Source: SZUA-448 sp045593785 (lineage in GTDB: Bacteria > Bacillota > Clostridia > Lachnospirales > Lachnospiraceae). Taken from it: a stretch of DNA of 35,531 nt. The notes under the pieces are model-generated. The model was given only the letters and a program-made list of their open reading frames with translations. It had not been told where the DNA came from and did no database searches. The position numbers and the translations under genes are program-made. Below are positions 1 to 7,535 of the stretch, one piece after another (within the stretch, counting starts at the first letter, position 1; every line of letters starts with the position of its first letter). Location of the stretch: contig JAZNXH010000030.1 of NCBI GenBank assembly GCA_045593785.1, positions 1-35,531 of the forward strand, written 5' to 3'.

Positions 1-228
1 GCAAGTATCAGTAAGAGTTTCAGCCGAAGCGTCAACACCTCTATAACAACGTTATTCATGGTTGTTGCATTGGCAATCCTCGGTGTAGCATCGGTAAGAG
101 AATTCTCCATCCCGTTGATTGTGGGTATTGTAGCAGGCGCATATTCTTCCGTGCTTTTGGCGGGACCGTTGTGGTATTTCCTGCAGAAATATGAAAAACC
201 GGAAGAACCGGAACCGGAAGAACCGTAA
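1..228 (+). CDS. secF: SecF C-terminal end (partial)
   Basis: Frame 1 is open from the window edge to the TAA at 226-228 and gives 75 residues. It begins with the segment SRSVNTSITT and two hydrophobic helices, the second containing FSIPLIVGIVAGAYSS. This pattern is the last two membrane helices of SecF, the integral membrane partner of SecD that uses the proton motive force to help SecYEG-dependent protein export. The protein ends in a Glu/Pro-rich cytoplasmic tail (KPEEPEPEEP), which is not conserved in the family. The start and N-terminal part lie outside the window, so SecF cannot be told from the C-terminal half of a fused SecDF. A hairpin terminator follows 15 bases after the stop. Confidence 0.85.
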   Translation, partial: ASISKSFSRSVNTSITTLFMVVALAILGVASVREFSIPLIVGIVAGAYSSVLLAGPLWYFLQKYEKPEEPEPEEP

Positions 229-242
229 TGATGTAAATTATG

Positions 243-272
243 AAAGGGAGGCAGTCAAGACCTCCCTTTTTA
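243..272 (+). terminator. Rho-independent terminator after secF
   Basis: A 9-bp perfect stem, AAAGGGAGG (243-251) with CCTCCCTTT (261-269), has a 9-base loop and runs into six T residues (267-272). It ends the secF transcript. It lies inside the longest possible recJ reading frame, which argues against the recJ start at 240. Confidence 0.8.
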
Positions 273-296
273 ACTATCGTGACAGATGAGGGTCGT

Positions 297-2012
297 ATGG
301 CAGTATGGAAATTACAAAACAGAAAAGCAGATTTTCAGGCGATCCGGGATGAACTCGGACTGGATCCGGTGACAATCCGGTTGTTGTGTAACCGATATAT
401 TAATACACCGGATGCCGTAAGGAACTTTCTTTATCCGGAGAGTAAAGACCTGCATTCGCCATTTTTTATGAAAGGGATGGATAAGGCATGCAGTATCATT
501 CAGAAAACAGTTACCGGTGGAGGGAAAATCCGCGTAATCGGAGATTATGATGCGGATGGTGTTTTCTCTACATATATCTTGTATGATATGCTGCAAGGAA
601 TGAATGCGAACGTAGATTACCGTATACCGGACAGGGTAAAGGACGGTTACGGGATTAACGAACGATTGGTGCGAGAAGCGGCGGAAGACGGAGTAGCTTT
701 GCTGTTGACCTGCGATAACGGAATCAGTGCAGTAGAACAGATTGCGCTTGCCTATGAACTGGGAATGAAAGTGATTGTAACTGATCATCATGAGATTCCG
801 GAGGAACTTCCGTGTGCAGAAGTGATTCTGAATCCAAAACTCACTGATTGCGGATATCCGTTCCGCGAGTTGTGCGGTGCGGGCGTTGCGATGAAACTGG
901 CAGTAGCGCTGGGAGCTGCGCCTGTTAAGTACTTAGCTTTTGCTGCTGTGGCAACGATATGTGACATCGTGACACTGCGAGAGGAGAATCGGACCATTGT
1001 TAAGCTTGGAATGCAGGAACTGCATCATTGCAATAATCTTGGATTAAGAGCATTGGCAGAAGGTAATCAACTTCGTATGTCAGCAATTAATACAGGAGAT
1101 ATCGGGTATCGCATCGGTCCCTGCATTAATGCCGGAGGAAGACTTGCAAGTGCTGAACTTGCGATGCAGTTGCTCTTTGCACCGGATGAGCAGACGGCAA
1201 AAGTGCTGGCGGGACAACTGATTGCTTTAAACGAAGAACGAAAAACAAAAACGCAGGAAGCAGTGGAGGCGGCGATACAACAAATCGGAAGCGACGGGCT
1301 GCTTGAGGATAAGGTTCTGGTGCTCCTTTTGAAAGACTGTCACGAGAGTGTAGCAGGAATTGTGGCAGGAAAAATAAAGGATCTCTATAACAGACCTACG
1401 ATTGTTTTGACCTATGGACAGGAGTGCGTCAAAGGCTCAGCCCGGTCAACAGAATACTATAATATGGTAGAAGGATTGCGTGCATGCAGTGATATGCTTC
1501 TGCACTTTGGCGGTCATCCGATGGCTGCAGGCTTATCCATACAAGAAGAGAATGTTACATTACTTCGTCAATGTTTAAATGAGCGTGCACAGGTAACGGA
1601 AGAGGATTTGCAGGGGAAACTTGCAATCGATCTTGTGGTGCCGTTTGCATACGTGACAGAGGAACGGATTGATGAGATTGGTTTACTTGCTCCGTTTGGT
1701 CCGGGAAATCCCAATCCTGTGTTTGCAGTAAGAAATGTATCCGTAATCGGTGCACAGCGTCTTGGGAGAGAAAAAAGTTTTATGAAGTTTTTACTTCAGG
1801 ATGAGGAAGGCAGCAAAATAGAAGCCTTGTGTTTTGCAGATGTTGAAAAAATACAACAGGAACTGACAAATGCATACGGAAAAGAAGAATTCGATAAAAT
1901 GATGCAAAGAAAGCCGAACAGAATCCGGCTTTCCCTCGCATACGATATGGACATGAATGAATATATGGGTGTGCGCACACCGCAGTTGATCATTCGGGAT
2001 TATATGATATAA
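297..2012 (+). CDS. recJ: Single-stranded-DNA exonuclease RecJ
   Basis: The product is a 571-residue DHH-family nuclease. RecJ degrades single-stranded DNA 5' to 3' in recombination and mismatch or base-excision repair, using two Mn/Mg ions. Visible motifs are DYDADG (residues 83-88), TCDNGIS, the DHH triplet at 163-165, a GAG segment, and GGH at 405-407 in the DHHA1 half. The C-terminal 130 residues fit the OB-fold region. It is shorter than Bacillus RecJ (nearly 800 residues) because the extra C-terminal domain is absent. The frame is open from ATG 240, but that codon has no ribosome binding site and the extension contains the secF terminator hairpin. ATG 297 has GAGGG a few bases upstream and starts MAVWKLQN, so it is preferred. 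It converges on thiT. Confidence 0.9.
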   Translation: MAVWKLQNRKADFQAIRDELGLDPVTIRLLCNRYINTPDAVRNFLYPESKDLHSPFFMKGMDKACSIIQKTVTGGGKIRVIGDYDADGVFSTYILYDMLQGMNANVDYRIPDRVKDGYGINERLVREAAEDGVALLLTCDNGISAVEQIALAYELGMKVIVTDHHEIPEELPCAEVILNPKLTDCGYPFRELCGAGVAMKLAVALGAAPVKYLAFAAVATICDIVTLREENRTIVKLGMQELHHCNNLGLRALAEGNQLRMSAINTGDIGYRIGPCINAGGRLASAELAMQLLFAPDEQTAKVLAGQLIALNEERKTKTQEAVEAAIQQIGSDGLLEDKVLVLLLKDCHESVAGIVAGKIKDLYNRPTIVLTYGQECVKGSARSTEYYNMVEGLRACSDMLLHFGGHPMAAGLSIQEENVTLLRQCLNERAQVTEEDLQGKLAIDLVVPFAYVTEERIDEIGLLAPFGPGNPNPVFAVRNVSVIGAQRLGREKSFMKFLLQDEEGSKIEALCFADVEKIQQELTNAYGKEEFDKMMQRKPNRIRLSLAYDMDMNEYMGVRTPQLIIRDYMI

Positions 2013-2048
2013 CAACTATGTTTCAGTTGCTATAATAAGGAACATGTA

Positions 2049-2615
2049 CTAGCGGGTGATCATTCCGGTAGCATATTTTACCTGATCTAAAGCACGTTTT
2101 ACCGGCGGCAGTGCGATAAGTACAAGCGTGATTACTGCTTCCAGGCCGATGTAGGAACCATTATAAAAGATGGAGTAAACTAATGGGAACAAATCATAGT
2201 CGGCTGCGTATTGGGCAAAGAAAATGACGCCCGAAAGAACAGCGAATACAAAACGGCCAAAGATACCGAGAAGATATCCCTTAATCAGACCACCCTTACG
2301 GTTGTGGAAAAAGCCGGAAAGACCGAGTGCTCCAAAAGCAAGGAAATAGTCTACAATCAACTGGGGAATGGAGATAACATATGGCTCGATAATCAACTGC
2401 AAAAGACCATATGCAGTAGCGGTGGTGATGCCGACAGCAGCTCCGAACCAATAGCCCGGAAGGCAGATGACGAGCATACTGAGCAATGTAACTGAACCGC
2501 CATATGGGAGTTTAAATGGGAGCTTCAGGAACGACAGAACGGTTCCGAGTGCAAGAGCAAGCGCACAGAATGCGAGCTTGCGTACAGTGAACATAGTGTT
2601 TTTGTTTGTGGACAT
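2049..2615 (-). CDS. thiT: Thiamine ECF transporter S component ThiT
   Basis: The protein has 188 residues and about six hydrophobic helices. The segment with GGSVTLLSML, a Trp-Phe-Gly turn (GYWFGA) and YGLLQLI matches ThiT, the substrate-binding S component of energy-coupling-factor vitamin transporters. ThiT binds thiamine in the membrane and works with a shared EcfA-EcfA'-EcfT module encoded elsewhere. The start ATG (2613-2615) has an AAGGAGG ribosome binding site (2623-2629 on the complementary strand) at 7-base spacing. A TPP riboswitch and a clear promoter lie upstream, which confirms the thiamine assignment independently of the protein. It is a single-gene unit that converges on recJ. 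Confidence 0.93.
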   Translation of the reverse strand: MSTNKNTMFTVRKLAFCALALALGTVLSFLKLPFKLPYGGSVTLLSMLVICLPGYWFGAAVGITTATAYGLLQLIIEPYVISIPQLIVDYFLAFGALGLSGFFHNRKGGLIKGYLLGIFGRFVFAVLSGVIFFAQYAADYDLFPLVYSIFYNGSYIGLEAVITLVLIALPPVKRALDQVKYATGMITR

Positions 2616-2622
2616 AAAAAAT

Positions 2623-2648
2623 CCTCCTTCATAGAAAATGTAAGGAGG
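2623..2648 (-). promoter_or_regulatory. SD-sequestering hairpin of thiT leader
   Basis: On the minus strand CCTCCTT (complement of 2642-2648) is perfectly complementary to the thiT Shine-Dalgarno AAGGAGG (complement of 2623-2629), with a 12-base loop. It sits directly between the TPP aptamer and the start codon. It is therefore the likely OFF structure: ligand binding would favour it and block translation. There is no T-run, so it does not look like a transcription terminator. Confidence 0.7.
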
Positions 2649-2662
2649 GGCACGATAAAAAT

Positions 2663-2746
2663 TGCTTCCTTACGCCGGTATTATCCGGATCAAGTAGTGA
2701 GGGACCGTGCAGAAATCTGCACATCTCAGCAATAGCGCCCCTAGCG
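2663..2746 (-). promoter_or_regulatory. TPP riboswitch (THI element)
   Basis: Read on the minus strand, the segment has GGGGCGC, CTGAGA, a variable P3 hairpin (GTGCAGA/TCTGCAC, 2707-2722), CCCTCA, then the conserved TGATCCGGATAATACCGG and GTAAGGAAGC. These are the thiamine-pyrophosphate aptamer motifs in the right order. It precedes thiT, a classic TPP-controlled gene. The expression platform appears to act on translation, because a downstream CCTCCTT can mask the ribosome binding site. Confidence 0.95.
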
Positions 2747-2802
2747 AATTAAATATTTAATTCTGGAATCGATTCAGGCTCCGTGACGGAAACCATGAGC
2801 AA

Positions 2803-2831
2803 AGTATAGTGAGGAAAAAAAGAATTGTCAA
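2803..2831 (-). promoter_or_regulatory. Sigma-A promoter of thiT
   Basis: On the minus strand a perfect -35 TTGACA (complement of 2826-2831) is separated by 17 bases from TATACT (complement of 2803-2808). The start point would be near 2796, which puts the whole TPP aptamer in the leader. Confidence 0.85.
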
Positions 2832-2894
2832 GCAGAAATTTATTTTTGTTGTAAAATCAGTCAAGCTACTTATGCAGGCATACAAAAAATCAAC

Positions 2895-2923
2895 TTGTGA
2901 CATATTAGAAAACGTGATATAAT
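2895..2923 (+). promoter_or_regulatory. Sigma-A promoter of the Nudix-pyrC-pyrF unit
   Basis: TTGTGA (2895-2900), a 17-base spacer and a perfect TATAAT (2918-2923) lie 55 bases before the Nudix start. No other clear promoter is seen before pyrC, so this one may drive pyrC and pyrF too. Confidence 0.7.
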
Positions 2924-2977
2924 AACAAAAATATGTCTACGGCTTGTTTCCGGTATCGGAGACAGAAGGGAGGCGTG

Positions 2978-3409
2978 ATGGGACAGTTTAAGATTAAGCT
3001 GAAAGCGATTGTAAAACATGATAACAAGTTTTTGTTAGTGAAGCGCTGGTATGACGATCGAATTCTGGAACCGTATCAGTGGGAGTTCTTAGACGGTGAG
3101 ATGAATTTCGGGGAGCGTCTGGATGAAGCAGCTGAGCGTATTGTGCAGGAACAGACCCAGATGGTTGTAACCAATGGTGCACCGTATTACACCTGGAGCT
3201 ATATTGTCGGCGATGTATGTTATGTCGGCATCTGCTATTTGTTTGAATCCATGACGAATGAAGTGTTTATCTCAGAGGATCTGGTTGATTATGCCTGGGT
3301 AGAGAAGGAAAGACTGAATGAGTACAATATGGATGCAAGAGTACTCCATGATGTATTGGCAGCGGACAAAGAAGAAGTAAGCTTTGTTGTTATGCCGATA
3401 GAAGAATAA
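2978..3409 (+). CDS. Nudix-fold protein with degenerate Nudix box
   Basis: The product has 143 residues. The N-terminal strand KAIVKHDNKFLLVKR, the WEF turn and the following helix have the layout of a Nudix hydrolase, a family that cleaves nucleoside diphosphates linked to another group. The Nudix box is only partly kept: G40, E46, R54 and E58 are present, but the Glu after the Arg is I55 and the second metal-binding Glu is Q59. Metal-dependent catalysis may therefore be weak or lost, and a binding or regulatory role is possible. ATG 2978 is chosen because AGGGAGG precedes it at normal spacing; the upstream in-frame ATG at 2933 has none. It lies 50 bases before pyrC on the same strand, so a link to pyrimidine metabolism is possible but not shown. 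Confidence 0.72.
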   Translation: MGQFKIKLKAIVKHDNKFLLVKRWYDDRILEPYQWEFLDGEMNFGERLDEAAERIVQEQTQMVVTNGAPYYTWSYIVGDVCYVGICYLFESMTNEVFISEDLVDYAWVEKERLNEYNMDARVLHDVLAADKEEVSFVVMPIEE

Positions 3410-3459
3410 ATAATGTGCCTGTCAGAGAAGTTGCAGGCGCGGAAGGATAACAGTAGTAT

Positions 3460-4749
3460 ATGAGCATATTGATTAAGAACGGATATGTTTTGGATCCGGC
3501 GAGCAGAACGGAAGGAATCCGGGATATTCTGATTGAAGATGGCATCATCCGTGAAGTGGCAGTCGGCATACAGGCAGATGCGGAACAGGTGATTGATGCA
3601 AGTGGTTGTCACGTGATGCCGGGTCTGATTGACCTGCATGTGCATTTGAGGGAACCGGGATTCGAGTACAAGGAGACCGTTGCGACCGGAAGCAGAGCCG
3701 GTGCAGCCGGTGGTTATACCACGATTTGCGCGATGCCGAACACAAAGCCTGCCATTGACCGTGCAGAGCGAGTACGTCAGTTAATGGAGATTATCAAGCG
3801 CGATGCCGTGATTAAAGTACTCCCTATCGGTGCAGTGACGCTGGATCAGGCGGGGACGGAACTATCCGATGCCAAAGCCATGAAAGAAGCAGGAATCTGT
3901 GCATTAAGCGAAGACGGAAAGTCCGTGATGGATATCGCACTGTATCGGGAAGGCATTGCGAAGGCAAACGAAGCGGGAATTCCGGTATTTGCACACTGTG
4001 AGGACAGAGAACTTCTGAATGGCGGTGTGGTAAATGACAAGTCTGCCGCAAAGCGTCTTGGCATGCCGGGCATCACGAACAATGTAGAGGATCATATTAC
4101 GATTCGTGACATCTTGCTGGCGATGGAACTTGATGCACAGTTGCATTTGTGCCATTGTTCTACAGAATTAAGTGTAGATTTAATAAAACTTGCAAAGCGA
4201 AAAGGGGCGAAGGTAAGTGCAGAAGTCTGCCCGCATCACTTCTCCATGACAGAAGAAGAGATAACGGAGGATGATGCAAATTACAAGATGAATCCGCCGC
4301 TTCGTAGTCAATCTGATGTAGACGCTCTGATTGCAGGACTGAAGGACGGAACCATCGAAGTAATTGCGACGGATCATGCGCCGCACGGCGAAGAAGAGAA
4401 GAAACAGTCCATCCGCACGGCACCGTTTGGAATCGTTGGTTCCGAGACGGCATATGCTTTGTCACTGACCAATCTGGTAAAGACCGGTAACCTGACCTAT
4501 ATGCAGTTGGTGGAGAAGATGAGTTACAATCCTGCAAAGGTTCTTGGCTTGGACAAGCTGGACGGAAGAGGAACGTTAAAGGTTGGCGCGGTTGCAGATA
4601 TTGCAATTGCAGACCCGGATGAAAAGTGGATTATTGATCCGGAACAGTTCCAATCCAAGGGCAAGAATACACCGTTTGGCGGAACCTTTGTATATGGCAG
4701 AGTAAAGATGACGATTGTGGATGGTAAAGTAGTGTATCAGCAAAAATAG
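3460..4749 (+). CDS. pyrC: Dihydroorotase PyrC
   Basis: This is a 429-residue class I dihydroorotase. It reversibly cyclises carbamoyl-aspartate to dihydroorotate, the third step of de novo pyrimidine synthesis, in the cytoplasm. The zinc-binding HVHLR motif is at residues 60-64. HCEDREL, HLCHCST, NPPLR and the catalytic ATDHAPH (D305) follow in the order expected for the amidohydrolase TIM barrel. Residues near both ends form the usual beta-sandwich. Length is normal. GGAAGGA lies 12 bases before ATG 3460, a slightly long spacing, and a GC-rich hairpin abuts it (3415-3440). pyrF follows 119 bases downstream, and the two are probably cotranscribed. Confidence 0.95.
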   Translation: MSILIKNGYVLDPASRTEGIRDILIEDGIIREVAVGIQADAEQVIDASGCHVMPGLIDLHVHLREPGFEYKETVATGSRAGAAGGYTTICAMPNTKPAIDRAERVRQLMEIIKRDAVIKVLPIGAVTLDQAGTELSDAKAMKEAGICALSEDGKSVMDIALYREGIAKANEAGIPVFAHCEDRELLNGGVVNDKSAAKRLGMPGITNNVEDHITIRDILLAMELDAQLHLCHCSTELSVDLIKLAKRKGAKVSAEVCPHHFSMTEEEITEDDANYKMNPPLRSQSDVDALIAGLKDGTIEVIATDHAPHGEEEKKQSIRTAPFGIVGSETAYALSLTNLVKTGNLTYMQLVEKMSYNPAKVLGLDKLDGRGTLKVGAVADIAIADPDEKWIIDPEQFQSKGKNTPFGGTFVYGRVKMTIVDGKVVYQQK

Positions 4750-4797
4750 CACAGCATTACGGCATTTCAACAAGAATGAAAAGAAGTTAAAAGGTGA

Positions 4798-4842
4798 TTT
4801 AACAATCGGATAATCTGGTGAAAGACAGATGATCGGGTTAAA
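4798..4842 (+). other. Stem-loop between pyrC and pyrF
   Basis: TTTAAC (4798-4803) pairs with GTTAAA (4837-4842), and inside it GATAATCTG (4809-4817) pairs with CAGATGATC (4826-4834) with one mismatch and an 8-base loop. No T-run follows, so it does not look like a terminator. It could be an RNA stability or processing element, or chance. Confidence 0.35.
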
Positions 4843-4868
4843 AATAACAATTATAGAGAGGTATTTTC

Positions 4869-5807
4869 ATGATTCAGAAACTGATTGACAAGATTCAGAA
4901 GACATCGGCACCCATTGTAGTCGGATTAGACCCGACGATGAAGATGATTCCTTCCGGGATTAAGCAGAAGGCATTCGAAGAGTACGGTGAGACCTTAGAA
5001 GGTGCAGCAGAAGCAATCTGGCAGTTCAACAAAGCCATCGTAGATGCGACCTTTGATTTGATTCCGGCAGTAAAGCCGCAGATTGCAATGTACGAACAGT
5101 TCGGTATTCCGGGCTTGATTGCATTCAAGAAGACGGTAGATTACTGTAAGAGCAAAGACCTTGTAATTATCGGTGATGTAAAGCGTGGTGACATTGGTTC
5201 TACCTCTGCTGCTTATGCAATTGCACATCTTGGTAAGATAAAAGTAGGCGAACAGTCCATTGCACCGTTTGACGAAGATTTTGCAACCGTAAACCCGTAC
5301 TTTGGTACCGACGGTATCCAGCCGTTCCTTGATGTATGTAAGGAAGAAAAGAAGGGTCTCTTCATCTTAGTGAAGACATCCAACCCGTCCAGCGGTGAGT
5401 TCCAGGATCAGCTGATTGGTGGTCGTCCGCTCTACCAGCTCGTAGGCGAGAAGGTAGCAGAGTGGGGCGAAAGCTGCATGGGTAATGATTACAGCTATAT
5501 CGGTGCGGTTGTTGGTGCAACCTATCCGGAAGTTGGTAAGGCGATGCGTCGTATCATCCCGAAGAGTTTTATCCTGGTACCGGGCTACGGAGCACAGGGC
5601 GGCAAGGGCGAAGACCTCTGTCACTTCTTCAATCCGGATGGACTTGGTGCTATCGTAAACTCCTCGAGAGGCATCATTGCAGCATACCAGAATGCAGCGT
5701 ATGAGAAGTTCGGCGAAGCAAACTTTGCGGATGCTTCCAGACAGGCAGTCATTGATATGAGAGAAGACATTGCAGGTGCACTTGCTGCAGCTAATAAGAA
5801 GTTCTAA
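4869..5807 (+). CDS. pyrF: Orotidine 5'-phosphate decarboxylase PyrF (type 2)
   Basis: The 312-residue enzyme converts OMP to UMP, the last de novo step to UMP. The catalytic D-x-K-x-x-D motif is seen as GDVKRGDIGSTS with K105 as the central lysine. VVGLDPT near the N-terminus, a GATYPE loop, and VPGYGAQGG with NSSRGI (phosphate-binding) at the C-terminus complete the barrel. The length and the GDVKRGDIGSTS form place it in the longer type 2 subfamily rather than the shorter (about 240 residues) enterobacterial form. GAGAGG lies at normal spacing before ATG 4869. A strong terminator follows directly. Confidence 0.94.
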   Translation: MIQKLIDKIQKTSAPIVVGLDPTMKMIPSGIKQKAFEEYGETLEGAAEAIWQFNKAIVDATFDLIPAVKPQIAMYEQFGIPGLIAFKKTVDYCKSKDLVIIGDVKRGDIGSTSAAYAIAHLGKIKVGEQSIAPFDEDFATVNPYFGTDGIQPFLDVCKEEKKGLFILVKTSNPSSGEFQDQLIGGRPLYQLVGEKVAEWGESCMGNDYSYIGAVVGATYPEVGKAMRRIIPKSFILVPGYGAQGGKGEDLCHFFNPDGLGAIVNSSRGIIAAYQNAAYEKFGEANFADASRQAVIDMREDIAGALAAANKKF

Positions 5808-5813
5808 ATATTG

Positions 5814-5841
5814 GACCGGCTCATGCGGAGCCGGTCTTTTT
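5814..5841 (+). terminator. Rho-independent terminator of pyrF
   Basis: GACCGGCTC (5814-5822) and GAGCCGGTC (5828-5836) form a perfect 9-bp stem with a 5-base loop, followed by TTTTT (5837-5841). The hairpin overlaps the last codons and stop of the convergent DedA-family gene. Confidence 0.93.
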
Positions 5842-6453
5842 ATGTCTTAAGCTTCGATACATAATGACTAATCCGGCTATCAGCAGAACCGGTATCACAA
5901 CATCTTTATACTTCTCATACAGTGCTGTCGCATAGGTCCAGTTCTCCTGCATAACATAACCGATTCCGGTTAGGATGCTGTTCCATATGGTGATTCCGAT
6001 AAGAGAGGAGATGAGGTAAGGGATAAACTTCATACCGGCGGCACCGGCGATGAAGGCGATATAAGTCCGGCAAAGCGGGATGACCCGACCGATAGCAACA
6101 GCATAAGTACCATAGTGTTCAAATTTTGACTTGGAAGCAGTGAGGGGTTTTTCGGTCTTAGGAAAACGGTGCATAATGCGGTCTAAGATCGCCGTACCGC
6201 CGTATCTGCCGACTGTATAACATATACAGGTGCCGAGGATACCGGCAAGGGTGCTGATCAAAATCAAAGTAAGATAAGAAGTTCCGGAGGCAGCGGCCAG
6301 TGCGCCGCAGAGTGGGAGAATAATCTCACTTGATACCGGAAAACAAGCATATTCGAGCAGAATAATAAGAAACATGGCAGGAAGACCATAGGAAGATAAA
6401 AATAGAAGCAGGGTCTGCATAACGTACGATACTTTCATTCGTTTATCATACAA
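5821..6453 (-). CDS. DedA-family (VTT/SNARE-associated) membrane protein
   Basis: The product has 210 residues and about five hydrophobic segments. Family hallmarks are the acidic re-entrant segment with LEYACFPVSSEIILP near the N-terminus and the GRVIPLCRTYIAFIAGAAGM loop, which matches the DedA F/GRxxPxxR-AG motif. DedA proteins are thought to move lipids, in some cases undecaprenyl phosphate or phosphatidylethanolamine, across the membrane, and they affect envelope integrity. The specific substrate cannot be read here. The start is uncertain: M1, M6 (MKVSYV) and M12 (MQTLLL) are possible and none has a strong ribosome binding site. It lies 62 bases after the coiled-coil gene and is probably the last gene of that operon. 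Confidence 0.85.
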   Translation of the reverse strand: MYDKRMKVSYVMQTLLLFLSSYGLPAMFLIILLEYACFPVSSEIILPLCGALAAASGTSYLTLILISTLAGILGTCICYTVGRYGGTAILDRIMHRFPKTEKPLTASKSKFEHYGTYAVAIGRVIPLCRTYIAFIAGAAGMKFIPYLISSLIGITIWNSILTGIGYVMQENWTYATALYEKYKDVVIPVLLIAGLVIMYRSLRHKKTGSA

Positions 6454-6515
6454 TATGCAGGCGCTGCTTCTTTTATTAGTGCAGGTTGCGCGTAAAATCT
6501 TATGTAAAAGCCGGT

Positions 6516-7457
6516 TTATTTTGCAGTGCGGATAATGTTTTCCAATGAAGCTGTGGTATTCTTGATATTCTGCTCCGTGGTGGAGAGCATCGTTTGCAGA
6601 CGCTCCAGCATACGCTCAATCTGAGACCGGGTCTGGTTTAGGTTTCCGATGGAAGCATCGATTTTATTCTTTACGGCAATGGAAGAGAAGATGTCATCAA
6701 AGAAGAAATCCGCAAACCGCGTAAAGGAGTCGATGGCAACCGGTGACGCATCGATACGTTGGTTGATATCGGCAAGTTCCGTGTTGAAGCGTCGTAATTG
6801 AACCTGCAGGGATTCGATGAGCTTTTGTGCCTGTTCAATGTTTTCGTGTTTTGCAAGGTCACTGAGGAAACCGCCGCCAAAGATGTCAAAGGTCCCCCAA
6901 CTGCTTGCTTCGGACAAATATCCTTCAACCTGGTCTGCAATGCCTTTTGCACGATTTCCGGCATCGATTGCTTCCTGAAGCTCTTTTTTGCGTGCAGACT
7001 CGCAGACAATGATGTCCTGAAGACGCTTTATTTCTTTGCTTGCATAGGAATCAGACTGCAACAGGGCATCTTTTCGTTCTTGTAACAAGGCTTCATATTC
7101 ACGTTCCTGTCTGCGGATGCAAGCGAGCTCTGTCTCACAGTGGCGGATATCCTGTTCGACTGCTTTTAGTTCAGAAACTGCAGCGTCATATCTTACAGCT
7201 GCTTCGTAAGCTTCCTGCTGTTCTTTATCGAGTTTTTTGTCATAGCTTCCGGTTACCTGAAGCAGAAACCGCAGAAGGGAGCCACCTTTTAGTTTTTCTA
7301 CGTCAGCGTCTTCGATGGACTTTTCCCATTTCAGTTTTCCTACGGTACTTTCCAGATTATCTCTTTGGTCACGCAGATTCAGTAATTTGGTTTCAAGATG
7401 CTCTTTTTCCGCAATCTGTACCTGTAATTCCAAGAGTTGTTCACTGTAGTTTGTCAT
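6516..7457 (-). CDS. Coiled-coil protein of unknown function
   Basis: I do not recognise a characterised family. The 313-residue product is soluble, with no signal peptide or membrane helix. Residues 1-55 and about 85-165 are Glu/Lys/Gln-rich heptad-like helices. A non-helical Gly/aromatic patch, SSWGTFDIFGGGFLSDLAKH, lies near residue 190, then more helix to about 225 and a last coiled coil from about 255. A hydrophobic stretch FADFFFDDIFSSIAV is near residue 235. The start ATG has AGGAG at normal spacing. It lies between the zinc-ribbon membrane protein (78 bases upstream) and the DedA-family gene (62 bases downstream) on the same strand. A scaffold or adaptor role at the membrane is conceivable but only guessed from context. 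Confidence 0.8.
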   Translation of the reverse strand: MTNYSEQLLELQVQIAEKEHLETKLLNLRDQRDNLESTVGKLKWEKSIEDADVEKLKGGSLLRFLLQVTGSYDKKLDKEQQEAYEAAVRYDAAVSELKAVEQDIRHCETELACIRRQEREYEALLQERKDALLQSDSYASKEIKRLQDIIVCESARKKELQEAIDAGNRAKGIADQVEGYLSEASSWGTFDIFGGGFLSDLAKHENIEQAQKLIESLQVQLRRFNTELADINQRIDASPVAIDSFTRFADFFFDDIFSSIAVKNKIDASIGNLNQTRSQIERMLERLQTMLSTTEQNIKNTTASLENIIRTAK

Positions 7458-7535
7458 GTTGTTCTCCTATTATACGAATGAATTTGTTTTACTCTGTATG
7501 GACAGTTGTTTTTGTATGCAGTCATGAGTTGAATA

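Noticed and set aside
2013..2048. CAACT/AGTTG hairpin between recJ and thiT as a terminator
   Set aside because: The stem is only 5 bp and no T-run follows on either strand.
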